A program made the translations under genes and the position numbers. A DNA stretch of 64,000 nt from Heterobilharzia americana (Eukaryota > Platyhelminthes > Trematoda > Strigeidida > Schistosomatidae): contig OX104130.1 of assembly GCA_944470555.2 (NCBI GenBank), forward strand, positions 58,499,491 to 58,563,490. Reading direction: 5' to 3'. The notes under the pieces were generated by a model, which was not told where the DNA came from, made no database searches, and was given only the letters and a program-made list of their open reading frames with translations. Positions 48,001-55,990 of the stretch are shown in pieces; position 1 is the first letter of the stretch; the number at the start of each line of letters is the position of its first letter.

Positions 48001-48446
48001 AAAATAATAAGACCGATGAAACGCATCTGATATTGTGTTATAACAGTGTGCATGCAATCAGGAACTATGTAGTACACGAAATGAAATGAATTCACATGAA
48101 CACAATGCTTTTTGGTCATATTTTATCAAAATACAAGAAATCAACTCACCAAGGTTATACCTTGTGATGGTATAATATTCTGTGCAATATGAACAGGCCA
48201 GACATTAAGCATTGCATCAGTCAACCGTGATACAGTGTAAACAGATGGAATCCACTGTTTACTGTAATAATTTGGATTTACATTATTACCACAAGTTGGT
48301 TGTTTCAGCAGTATAGAGCAAAGTTGCCATGTTGTACAGAGAAATCCTCCGATAAGAAATAACCATACAATCGATAAAAATAAACTATAAGCTCTTAATT
48401 GACGTGGGAAAAATGGATGAATATTTCTCAGTTGACTTATTATAGG
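31075..48446 (-). CDS. Multi-exon membrane-protein gene, partial (NDC1-like?)
   Basis: Six exons on the minus strand, each bounded by AG and GT, join with agreeing phases: 48446-48150, 46070-45962, 44432-44215, 42659-42141, 40148-39810, 31325-31075. Together they encode about 578 residues, open throughout. The first exon has a membrane helix (SLFLSIVWLFLIGGFLC); the rest is soluble, with a Ser/Asn-rich low-complexity stretch in the 42-kb exon. Both gene ends are missing: no start in the first exon, and the last ends in a donor (TT|GTAAGT). Identity is not certain. The order of a last membrane helix, then a disordered stretch, then helical blocks (LVRNLFHNFSKLQSTERMHL, FRLAFYEVDNYCSYSS) is reminiscent of the nucleoporin NDC1, but this is speculation and the 31-kb exon does not obviously fit it. 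Introns contain family A and B elements, MITEs and hammerhead SINEs. Confidence 0.7.
31851..32123 (+). other. 90-codon open stretch without ATG, plus strand
   Basis: Open from 31851 to a TAA at 32121-32123: FELVVRIPLNAFPVEQQHL, then SRRVRFLQCGDNRCEVKIW. No methionine until the end, so it could only be an exon or a relic of a transposon ORF. A possible acceptor TTTTCCAG ends at 31917. Unrecognised. Confidence 0.3.
32124..32933. other. Intron sequence, nothing recognised
   Basis: AT-rich interval inside the e-f intron of the minus-strand gene, no repeat identified. Confidence 0.4.
32934..37033 (+). mobile_element. Family B retrotransposon, near full length, interrupted by family A
   Basis: 5' untranslated region 32934-33600, then the endonuclease start (VRTLRQTSQQASIAKTL, LRVSGDSMDIARDLKGAGI, APTDCTSDDFYRRLFSLLP, VVVADDFNTH, ending near 34137). 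After the nested copy the frame resumes at once with GRQNRAGRHLGDTFGIPFKQ, TWRPPTST-like and IDHIAISYRW blocks, then decayed RT remnants (ENQADFRPD, AFLDLKAKFDS) and C-terminal pieces to about 36800. The 15-base flank TTATCCAGCTACCTG (32919-32933) recurs as TTATACAGTTACCTG (37034-37048), two differences, and is taken as the target-site duplication. Without the insert the element is about 3.2 kb. It is full of stops. Confidence 0.82.
34138..35025 (-). mobile_element. Family A (RTE-type) copy nested in family B
   Basis: On the minus strand from 35025: TDEKSLEDVGFADDLCLMS (the RT FADD box), then TSNKLQTFIKSCCLRSL and the family's C-terminal end, finishing in CCAAGGGGAAAAAAATAAT. The flanking target is AATACGCATTC (34127-34137) on one side and AATGTGCATTT (35026-35036) on the other, both corresponding to the same codons (Asn-Thr-His-Ser) of family B. 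So the duplication is 11 bp with three later changes. 5'-truncated just before the FADD box. Confidence 0.88.
37208..37253 (-). ncRNA. Hammerhead ribozyme, S2 type, damaged stem II
   Basis: Minus strand: stem I GCACTT, core CTGAGGA (37247-37241), stem II GTCCCATATTAGACT (no longer pairs well), GAAA (37225-37222), palindrome ACAGCTGT, C at 37214, then CAGTGC (37213-37208). Core bases are intact but stem II is disrupted. Confidence 0.7.
37324..37369 (+). ncRNA. Hammerhead ribozyme, S2 type
   Basis: Core CTGAAGA (37330-37336), stem II GTCCCATACTAGGAC (37337-37351, four pairs), GAAA (37352-37355), AGCAGTC with cleavage expected after 37363, then CAGTGC. Stem I keeps only three adjacent pairs (CTG/CAG). 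The stem III palindrome has one change (ACAGCAGT). Confidence 0.7.
37441..38284. other. Intron sequence, nothing recognised
   Basis: No repeat or exon recognised. Confidence 0.4.
38285..38445. repeat. S5 foldback with strong hairpin
   Basis: 38343-38383 and 38394-38434 are inverted copies (38 of 41 positions pair, 10-base loop). The left flank GACTATCTGAGATAGCCG recurs in the S5 copy at 45150-45430. Confidence 0.85.
38670..38870. mobile_element. S2 SINE, decayed copy
   Basis: Starts TATTCATCATGGACTGACAT. The minus-strand hammerhead has CTGAGAA in the core and a ruined stem II, but keeps ACAGCTGT, C and CAGTGC. At the right, CTGAGGAGTCC (38840-38850) marks the start of the plus-strand hammerhead, which is truncated there. 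Confidence 0.65.
38871..39809. other. Intron sequence, nothing recognised
   Basis: A 107-codon minus-strand open stretch at 39382-39705 has no recognisable homology. Confidence 0.35.
39810..40148 (-). CDS. Exon e of membrane-protein gene
   Basis: Acceptor CTCTCTAG, donor GTAAGT. 339 bp, 113 codons; YIMLVRNLFHNFSKL at the start and SRLLNLPQ at the end. Reading through the donor meets a stop nine codons on, so a shorter isoform is possible. Confidence 0.8.
40345..40480 (-). mobile_element. S4 tRNA-like SINE, decayed
   Basis: Aligns with the better copy at 53000-53140 (GTGTGAGA, then CGGTTACTCAGGTCAAAGTA, then GTTTGAAATCCAGGATCCAG). No hammerhead is present in this family. Confidence 0.5.
40481..41961. 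other. Intron sequence, nothing recognised
   Basis: No exon or repeat recognised in 1.5 kb of the d-e intron. Confidence 0.4.
41962..42019. repeat. (AT)n microsatellite
   Basis: About 57 bp of AT dinucleotide, 120 bp from the donor of exon d. Confidence 0.97.
42141..42659 (-). CDS. Exon d of membrane-protein gene
   Basis: Acceptor TTCTTCCAG, donor GTTTGT. 519 bp, exactly 173 codons, the longest exon. It starts SNLRISRESCSVNGSLIYEE. It has a Ser-rich run (LLSSSSSPSKLL) and an Asn/Ser-rich stretch, likely disordered, and ends RSSSLIHQ. Confidence 0.82.
42660..43541. other. Intron sequence, nothing recognised
   Basis: No repeat identified between exon d and the MITE. Confidence 0.4.
43542..43664. 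mobile_element. MITE-like foldback element, copy 3
   Basis: GACAACAACTGAAATAACC on the left and GGTTATTTCAGTTGTTGCTA on the right are near-perfect inverted repeats. It ends in CTTTAAAGTC as the other copies do. Confidence 0.78.
43665..44214. other. Intron sequence with possible S4 fragment
   Basis: 43975-44035 (CCTGTGTGAGGGCTGTGATA, CTGGTTATCC) weakly resembles S4. Otherwise unrecognised. Confidence 0.35.
44215..44432 (-). CDS. Exon c of membrane-protein gene
   Basis: Acceptor TTTCCTAG, donor GTAAGT. 218 bp; reads LLTRLIWIYPSWKQSSAN, later YYVGLARINLLEHDTDEL, ending CSLPLLSS. Confidence 0.78.
44830..44905 (-). mobile_element. S3 fragment with hammerhead 3' half
   Basis: The minus strand gives TTGACGATTACC, then GAAACCTAGGTC and ATTCAG. 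GAAA, the ACCTAGGT palindrome and the C match the S3 hammerhead at 19281-19292. Stem II and the first core base are lost. Confidence 0.5.
45150..45430. repeat. S5 foldback element
   Basis: Arms of about 70 bp: TATCAATGTGACTACCTAAG and TGATACTGGGTGATGACTGA on the left, and their diverged reverse complements at 45350-45420. The middle has a tRNA-like part with GGATTCAAACCACAGG. Confidence 0.65.
45580..45680 (-). mobile_element. S5 unit, single, tRNA-like
   Basis: The minus strand begins TATTGATACTAAGTGAGGAT like the other S5 units and contains CAGGATTCGAAACAGC. On the plus strand AGCTGGTAGAGAACTGGG resembles a tRNA A-box and TTTCGAATCCTGT a B-box. Confidence 0.5.
45962..46070 (-). CDS. Exon b of membrane-protein gene
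   Basis: Acceptor ACAATAG, donor GTAGGT. 109 bp, phase 0 in and phase 1 out; reads VSFSNQTPLPYTDQLTF to TSILH plus one base. The split codon with exon c restores Gly. Confidence 0.72.
46262..46575 (+). mobile_element. S3 SINE with tRNA-like head and hammerhead relic
   Basis: The head 46267-46337 is tRNA-like: GTCCA pairs with TGGAC at the ends, A-box-like TAGCTCAGTGGC, B-box GGTTCGAATCTC. It is followed by a hammerhead relic (CTAACGA at 46370-46376, stem-loop GTGCCAAAAAGCAC at 46377-46390, GAAA lost) and the tail to GACTAATCAATATG. A polymerase III promoter in a tRNA-like head is the usual SINE design. Confidence 0.75.
46576..47194. other. Intron sequence, nothing recognised
   Basis: No repeat or exon recognised. 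Confidence 0.4.
47195..47332. mobile_element. MITE-like foldback element, copy 4
   Basis: Left end AACAACAGGTGATATAACCA, right end TGACCATTTCAATCGCTGCT. The core AATCTTCCTTTCCAACCGAA is nearly the same as in copy 1 (24940-24957). Confidence 0.7.
47333..48149. other. Intron sequence, nothing recognised
   Basis: AGTGACCTTTAGAGTCAGTC near 47741-47760 resembles a MITE terminus but no second end was found. No exon seen. Confidence 0.35.
48150..48446 (-). CDS. Exon a of membrane-protein gene
   Basis: Acceptor CTCCAG before 48446, donor GTGAGT after 48150. 99 whole codons, PIISQLRNIHPFFPRQLRAY to SQGITL, with the transmembrane segment near residues 22-42. Confidence 0.78.
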
Positions 48447-48670
48447 CTGGAGAAAAACAATATTATATTACATTAGATGAAAAGCATGAAACAATTGAGT
48501 ACATGACAAACAAAAATTAAAAATTAAATTTCGCTTAAATATCCATTTGCAGAATAGGTAACACACTAGCATAGATGGATCTGATGTAGATTTAGATGCA
48601 AAAGAATTCGCGTAACTGCAGCAGTTTGATGTTTCTAGTCTGAATGTTTAACAAACACTATCGATTATTA

Positions 48671-48810
48671 GTGACTTTAAAAGCCACCCTAGAAATGACT
48701 AAAATAACCAATTGAGTTTATGTATTGCAGCTAGAAAAGGTAATTTATCTTGAAATACAGAGCTGTAATTGATTACTTCAGTAGCTGTTACGGTGGCCTT
48801 AAGAGTCACT
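48671..48810. mobile_element. MITE-like foldback element, copy 5
   Basis: The termini GTGACTTTAAAAGCCACC and GGTGGCCTTAAGAGTCAC are inverted with few mismatches. Inner arms AAAATAACCAATT and AATTGATTACTTC. The centre is unlike copies 1 and 4. Confidence 0.7.
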
Positions 48811-49446
48811 CGCGACTATTCAGTAATCGTTTATCATATGGATAAAGTATCATTTTTCTATCCCTATTAATAATTCTCAATAAGTAATCAGATAGATGCG
48901 ACAGTTAAACAAGTCACTACAAGGTTAGGGTGTGTTCTTGAACACACTATGATGATTAACTGCAGTCTATTGTAATATACGAAAGCTTATGCACATTTCA
49001 TGGAACAATTTGAATTGCTTCGTTCGTTTTTCTGCCTAAGTCCATAAATCCCATGTGCATGTACGGTAACTGTTACGATCTCTGCTCTTTTTTGCGTAGG
49101 TTTGAGAGCGCAAGTTCTGGCACAAAATAACATTTTGAAAACAGCACAGCAACTCTACAAATGTCATGGGAAACTATTGAGGATATGCAACCATACAAAG
49201 CATCAAGTTATGAAGTTCAGCAGCACGACAAATATGATACTCTTGTAAGGAATTCTATATAATATTGGCTGTGAATGTCGGCAACCACGTTAACGTATGC
49301 ATATATACTAATACTGTTGCTATATATAAGTACATATCAGCACATTCAAAAGGAACTACAAATCCAACAATTCATTTCAGTTAGTGTCGGAGATACTCGA
49401 AAATACCATTAGTAACAAAATTATAGCGATTAGATTATTTGATAGC
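48811..49446. other. Spacer, nothing recognised
   Basis: AT-rich, no exon or repeat identified. Confidence 0.4.
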
Positions 49447-49460
49447 ATCCTTTTACGCAA
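49447..49460 (+). repeat. Target-site duplication, left copy
   Basis: ATCCTTTTACGCAA, identical to 52712-52725. It fixes the 5' end of the family A element at 49461. Confidence 0.95.
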
Positions 49461-49689
49461 ACCTCACCTGGTTAACTAGTTTACTAGTTACTAGCCGGTC
49501 CTAAGCCCGGGTAAAGAGGGAAGGTTGGGCATAGGGCTAGCAACCCTACACCGGAAAACAAATCTAACCGCTAAAGAAACTTCAAAGCACAAACAAAATA
49601 TAAAAAATGAAAACAGACTTATTCCCCGCTGGAATCGGAGAGGCGAAATGACGCCAGTTGGTGAAAGCCTTCGGGAAGCCAATTGGCCG

Positions 49690-52662
49690 ATGTGTCTTCT
49701 CTCGATGAAAGCGAAAGTAAACGTGGGGACATGGAATGTCCGCACGATGTTTGAACCCAGTAAGGCAGCCCAGATTGCAAGGGAGATGAGAAGGTACAAC
49801 ATCGAAGTGCTTGGGATTTGCGAAAGCAGATGGAATGGGAGTGGACTCTCCAAACTGTCAACTGGAGAATCAATAATCTACTCCGATATTGTCACCCAGA
49901 CGCCAACCACGAGCACACTGAGGGAGTGGCTATCATGATGTCCTCAAGAGCATCGAAGGCTCTCATGCAGTGGGAACCAATCTCCTCCAGGATCATGACA
50001 GCAAGATTCAACTCAAAAGGAAGAAAGGTCACAATCATACAATGTTATGCACCTACAAATAATGCAGAGCAAGAGAAAAAGGAGGATTTCTACAGACAAC
50101 TTCAATCAACACTGGACAAGACGTCAGTTGGCGATATCAAAATTCTGATGGGCGACATGAATGCCAAACTGGGAGGGGACAACACGGGAAGAGAACTAAC
50201 CATGGGTCGAGAGGCACTAGGTGAAATGAATGAGAATGGAGAATTGTTTGCAGAATTCTGCGCATTCAACGATTTGGTGATTGGAGGCAGTGTGTTCAGG
50301 CACAAAGATATCCACAAAGCGACATGGATTTCACCAGATGGACACACTAAAAATCAAATCGACTTTATCTCAATCTCAAGAAAATGGAGACGCAGTCTAC
50401 TTAACACAAGGTCAAGAAGAGGAGCAGATGTAGGTTCAGACCACTATCTAGTGCAAGGAACCTTCGAAATCAAGTTAAAAGCCTTCAAGGAAGCTGGTGA
50501 TAGACCTCAGTTCAAGTACAACACTCGGAAACTGAAGGATGAAACTACAAAGGAGATCTTCAAAGCAGCCATCAAGACAAAATGGGAGACATCGAGGGAC
50601 ATCCCTGAAGAAACCTGTGTGGAAGAACACTGGAAGTCTTTGAAAGCTATGTGGAAAGAAACCTGCACAACAGTATTAGGAAGGAAGAAGAAAGAAGACA
50701 AGGAATGGATCTCGACGGATACCTGGAAGCTGATAGAGGAGAGGAGGATGGTGAAGCAGAAGATAAACCAGTGCAAGGATGCTCAACGACAAGAGGAACT
50801 GAGCACAATGTATAAAACACTGGACAAAGAAGTGAAGAAGAGTGCACGCAAAGACAAAAGACACTTCTACGAAACACTGGCAAGTGAAGCAGAACAGGCT
50901 GCAGGTAAGAGAGACCTGACGACATTGTATCAAATAACCAGGTTGCTATCAGGGAAGAGACCAACACAGATGAAACCAATAAAAGATGAAGAAGGAAATT
51001 TAATTACAAAAGAAGAGAAACAGAGGAAACGATGGGCCGACCACTTCAAGAAGCTCTTGAATCGACCACCACCTGCACTTCGTCCAGAAATACCACCTGC
51101 AGCCGCTGAACTACAAGTGAACATTAATCCCCCAACGAAAATGGAAGTCCTGAACGCCATAAAGCTACTGAAATGTGGGAAAGCAGCAGGACCAGATGGA
51201 ATACCGCCAGAAGCACTGAAAACAGATGCAGAGACAACAGCGGCCATGCTCACACCACTATTGCAGAAGGTGTGGAAGGAAGAGAAGGTACCTGACGATT
51301 GGAAGAAGGGTTACCTTGTCAAACTGCCGAAGAAGGGAGACCTCAGTGCTTGCAAGAACTGGCGCGGAATCACTCTCCTGTCCACCCCAAGTAAAATATT
51401 AAGCCGCATCATCCTGGAGAGGCTAAGGGATGCACTGGATTCAAAACTACGACCGGAACAGGCAGGCTTCAGGAAGTACAAATCATGTGGGACCAAATTG
51501 CAACGCTTCGTATCATCATAGAACAGAGCATAGAATGGCAATCACCTCTCCACCTCAACTTCATCGACTTTGAGAAGGCCTTTGACAGCGTCGACCGAGA
51601 AGTAATTTGGAAACTGCTTCAATACTACGGAGTACCGCAAACCTTTATCCGCCTCATTCAACAACTATATGAAGATGCCACATGCCAAGTAATCCACAAT
51701 GGGAAGCTCAGTGATGACTTTGAAGTGAAGACAGGAGTGAAACAAGGTTGCCTACTATCTCCCATGATATTCCTTATTGTGGTGGACTGGATCATGCAGC
51801 AAACAGTAGGCAGCGAGAAGAGGGAGATACACTGGACGACGGAAAAGAACCTAGAAGACTTGGATTTCGCCGATGACTTATGCCTAATGTCACATAAACT
51901 TGAAGATCTGCAGGCAAAAACTAACAAGTTGATAGAAGAGGCAGCGAAGACGGGACTTCAGGTGAATATAGAGAAGACAGAAGTGATGAAGATACCGCAC
52001 CACCACCATCAACAACAACAACAAACTCCAATCACCGTCAACGGGAGAAACTTGAAGGAAGTAACCTCCTTCACTTATCTAGGAAGCACTGTTTCAACTA
52101 CAGGCGGGACGGACGAGGACGTCAAAGTCAGAATCGGAAAAGCAAGACAGGCGTTCATTAGCCTGAAACCAGTGTGGAGATCTTCTGCACTCAGCATGCG
52201 GAACAAGATACGGATTTTCAACACCAACGTCAAGTCAGTGCTCTTGTATGGCTCAGAGACTTGGCGCGTCACGAAAGGTATTTCCAATAAACTACAGACA
52301 TTCATCAACAACTGCTTACGCTCGCTACTGAAGATCAGATGGCCAGAAAGAATAAGCAACAAGGAACTCTGGGAACGAACCAACCAAGAACCTATCACGC
52401 AACAAATATGCAGGAAGAAGTGGAGATGGATTGGCCATGCACTGAGAAGGCCGACGGAGGACATCACGCGTCAGGCCTGCTCGAGTGGAATCCCCATGGG
52501 AAGCGACGAGTTGGACGTCCGAGGGTGACATGGAGGAGGTCGTGCGAGGAGGAAATGAGAGCTTGTGGGCTGTCGTGGGACCAGGTTCAAAAGATCTCAG
52601 AGAACAGAGGTCACTGGAGGCGTGCTACTGAAGCCCTATGTTCCACTAGGAACCCAAGGGAC

Positions 52663-52665
<3 letters not shown>
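49690..52665 (+). pseudogene. Endonuclease-reverse transcriptase ORF of family A (three frameshifts)
   Basis: The protein nicks target DNA and copies the element RNA into the nick. Endonuclease: VNVGTWNVRTMFEPSKAAQI near 49710, ESRWNGSG, CYAPTNNAEQEKK near 50043, MGDMNAKLGGDN near 50147 and the terminal SDHYLVQG near 50438. RT: GKAAGPDGIPPEAL, KGYLVKLPKKGDL, GITLLSTPSKILSRII, EQAGFRK, then FIDFEKAFDSVDRE (51560), GVKQGCLLSP (51737) and LDFADDLCLM (51860-51890; F-A-D-D for the usual Y-A-D-D). The C-terminus holds RKKWRWIGHALRRP and KRRVGRPRVTWRRSCEEEM. Frame changes are near 49885, 51490 and 52480. A short His/Gln run (near 52000) is coded by CAC/CAA repeats. The start was taken upstream of the VNVGTWNVR block; the exact initiator is uncertain because the frame is already open from about 49525. 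Confidence 0.9.

Positions 52666-52711
<46 letters not shown>
52663..52711 (+). repeat. (TAA)n 3' tail of family A
   Basis: Sixteen TAA units directly after the stop-proximal ACCCAAGGGAC. It is part of the retroelement rather than an independent microsatellite. Confidence 0.95.
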
Positions 52712-52712
<1 letters not shown>

Positions 52713-52725
52713 TCCTTTTACGCAA
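52712..52725 (+). repeat. Target-site duplication, right copy
   Basis: ATCCTTTTACGCAA, identical to 49447-49460. Confidence 0.95.
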
Positions 52726-52999
52726 CTCGTAAGGTAACAACACTTTGAGAGAGTACACAGGTATGTAATATGCTTTTCGATTACCTAGGTCGATTGAAAG
52801 AAGCAGCAAAACGAAATGATCTACCTTCATCATTTAGTAATTAGCACTATAAAACTGTTGACCTCATCCCAAGTGAACGATGTTTCGAACTTAGTAATGG
52901 TTATGAGATACCTATAACATTCGCAAATACTCCGTCTTGATTCACAGCCACGAAAAAAAATCGGAATGTATTCAGAAGCAGAGTGCACTCTTGTGCGGT

Positions 53000-53140
53000 A
53001 GGTAAGTAGTCATACCTATTGTGTGAGGACTAATGATACAACCTGGCTAGCACCCACACTTCAGTAGGTGGAGCAGGTTTCGAACCCACAACCCACTGAT
53101 TGAAAGTCACCTTCCTGAACCATTGAGCCACAGCCCTATG
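53000..53140 (-). mobile_element. S4 tRNA-like SINE, best copy
   Basis: On the minus strand the head is tRNA-like: GGGCTGTGGCTCAATGGTTC (A-box TGGCTCAATGG), later GTGGGTTCGAAACC (B-box). The body continues TACTGAAGTGTGGGTGCTAG to TCCTCACACAATAGG. Other copies at 40345, 58320 and 63785 lie in the same orientation. Confidence 0.7.
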
Positions 53141-53934
53141 GAGTACACTTCTTTTCGAGTATAGATATCATGAATATTTCAGACGGTGATATACAGTATC
53201 TAGCTGAGTACGTATGTGTCTCCCAATTTTTTTCAATCATCGGGTCACTGAGGCTGACGCGGTTCTCAGATAGGTTTCGAATCAGTAACGCATTCAATTA
53301 CTATTGTTTTCGTCGCATAGGAAAAAGGTAATGTTCAGTGTTAACCACGTTATCATTAGCCGTAAATATCAGGTAAACAGTGCATTTTTATTGCGTGTCC
53401 TTTGCTCCATCATAGAAAGTTTATTTGAATTATTTAAATGAACCGTCATATTTGAGCAAATCCACAACGACCGAGCTACAGCGAAGACAGACTTTTAACC
53501 AAAACAGACATTGTATAAGCAGTTTTGTATTTTGTACATACATCATTTCTTTGTTTGATAGAATCTCAGCATAAGCTGCGTGATTAGTGTTTGTAAAACT
53601 TCGGTGATGCAAGCTCATACTGTAAAACCTTCTTCAATCTGCCGTGAATCCACTTTTCGCAATCATCGGCGAGTATATTCATATTGCCGTAAGATCTCGA
53701 AACGCTGGTAATCAAGGATAATATTTCCACAAGACTGACTGACTGACAAAATCAAAGTGGAACCTCGAATAAATGTGCATCGGCTCAACTCGCCCCACTT
53801 CACAGTAGAACTTGAAAAACAGGTGAATACAAAAACGGTGATAGCAAACTAGATAAAGTTGTTAGACAATAAACAATCTGAAGATAAAGGTTGATGTGAA
53901 TATTTAAGCTCTGAAAGATGTCAAGAGAAGAATA
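53141..53934. other. Spacer, nothing recognised
   Basis: No repeat or exon recognised. Confidence 0.4.
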
Positions 53935-55990
53935 CATCTGCTCCACTGAGTGATTTTCAACCGTGTCACCAAGTGTCCTCAGCCACCAATTCCTTTCGTC
54001 TCACGGGCCTCAACCAGTTAATCTAAATCTCCCAACACGCTTCAGACCAACATTAAGAGACTTCATCCACTGATGTTAGTTCATTTTCTGGTGACTCTGA
54101 ACCCTCTTCCAACTTAATCTAACTTCCCCTAGCATGGAGCGTCAAGGTAGGTGGTGGCTGAGAACGAGCAACACATGTCGGAAACACGTCAGTCGATGAA
54201 GGTTTACAACCTCATTAATCTACTTGCCTGTCTTGCCTAGTATTCTTTGTTTGAACTCAACACTGCTCACACGGTGATTCCACAAAACGTGAGTGGTGCT
54301 TTGAAGACACCTATGATCAAAACTCTGTGGTCTTTTCATATCTTCTACTTTCAGCGTCCATGTCTCATACCCGTATAACGGGACAGAACAGACTGCAGGC
54401 GGATATCTCTCCAGTTGGCGTCACAGAAGACGCAAGTTGGCAAACGCTAAATTGGCCCTCTGTAACCAAGCTGAGATGTTGTATGCAATCAGCTCGTTTG
54501 GGCTGATGCAACTTCCCAAGTAAGTGAAGTGGTACCAACCACTTTATTCCCTATCATTAAATTGGGAGTACTTGCAGCAGACCATTCATGGACCATCATC
54601 TTATATCTGACAGGTGTCAGCAAAACGCATCCCATACGCACTCAGATTTCAGTTCAATGCGTTCACAAGAACCTGCAATTTGTTAGCGTTTTCACCCAGC
54701 AGGACAATATCGTCTGCATACTCCAAAACAACCAGATGACCTTTAGGAAGTAGATCAATCCCTGTGAAGTCAGATATACATAGGGTTATGTCCATCAGTA
54801 CGCCTATACCGAAGTTAAATAGAAATGGCGACAGTAGACATCTATGGTGGACACTACTAGTATTTATCGGTTCACTTGACAACTCTCTATATGCCCTAAC
54901 ACGGCTGCGTGAGTTCGAGTAGAGACCTTTGATAAGCGTTATGCACTTTCTCAGTACTCCCTTCACAGTTAGACACTGCCACAACAACCCATGGTCGACC
55001 GAGTCAAATGCTGCCTTGAGGTTGATAAATATGGCAATTATCGGCCACTGGCCTGTGGGCAAAAATATAGTCGATGCACCCTTGGTCAGTAATGAAACCT
55101 GCCTGGTTTTCGAAAGTTTTCTGTTCAGTTGGGCGTTGGATAATTATAAACCCAAGGATCCTGGAAAGAAGACAGGAAGTTACAGGAAGACCTCTCTCTT
55201 CGTATGTACTGGAATGATCAGTGAAGTACTCCAATCTAACGGGCCTACTTCTGATTTCCATACAGTACCTAGTGCCTTCGTCACTCTTATCAGTAATTTT
55301 TTACCTCCATCCTTGAAAACCTCAGATAGAGAACTGTCAGGTCGGGCTATTTTGCATTGTTTCAGGTTCGATATAGCCTTCTCAACTTCAAGAAGGGTGA
55401 AAGGACGGACATAGACATCCCATTCAGGTTCAGGTTGGATGCTGGGCAAATGAAGTGTTGTTGAGGGTCAGTTGGACTGTGCTTCAAATTGTTCCGCCCA
55501 ACGTTCTAGTCACCTGTCCTGAGAGGTTATCAGCGTCCTATCTTTTTCGGTGATGGTTTCACTACCATCTTTTTCTTGCCGGTATCCATGACGAGCCTAA
55601 ATAGTTGCTGAGTTCTACCCAACGCTGGTGCCTTCTCCATCTCTCTCGCTTTCGCTACTCACTACTGCTTGCGATCGACGCGAAGACTCTTGGTTGCTTT
55701 GCTTTTTGTCATGGTCGGAGCCAGCTGAGATTAGTCTTCTTGCATCGACCAGTTCGGACTACGTCAGTGAAATCCAATGACGTTTGCTAACCTTTGGGTG
55801 TAGGTTAACAATTGTCATTACCGCTTTTCCTACAGCACACTTAATATCACGCCAGTTTTCCTCAGGATGAGCATTGCTGTCATGTTCAGATAAATGCTAC
55901 ATAGCAGACTTAACTCTGGATGAAGCTGGAGTAGGAGTTTGGCAGCTAATATCAAGCAACGTGGTCACTATCAACTCCTGAAGCGCAACT
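53935..55990 (-). mobile_element. Family B non-LTR retrotransposon, decayed
   Basis: Minus strand from 55990: the end of the endonuclease region (EENWRDIKCAVGKAV), the linker (FTLLEVEKAISNLKQCKIAR), then RT blocks SLIIPVHTK, ENQAGFI, FINLKAAFDSVDHGLLWQCL, SVHHRCLLSPFLFNFGI, LPKGHLVVLEYADDIVLLGE with an intact Y-A-D-D (near 54700-54750), and C-terminal remnants to about 53940. Several stops and frameshifts. It is the best preserved RT palm of family B in the window. Confidence 0.85.

Larger units (their letters stand above)
49461..52711 (+). mobile_element. Family A RTE-type non-LTR retrotransposon, full length
   Basis: 3251 bp between perfect 14-bp duplications. It has a short 5' leader, one long coding region (endonuclease then reverse transcriptase), almost no 3' untranslated region, and a (TAA)n tail, all typical of the RTE clade. 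Schistosome SR2 belongs to this clade, but whether this is SR2 itself was not tested. Two shorter copies lie at 21325-22055 and 34138-35025. Three frameshifts break the coding region, so it looks recently inserted but now inactive. Confidence 0.95.

Noticed and set aside
51990..52025. His/Gln run as a functional metal-binding stretch
   Set aside because: It is coded by a CAC/CAA microsatellite within the retroelement and is lacking in the family A copy at 21325.
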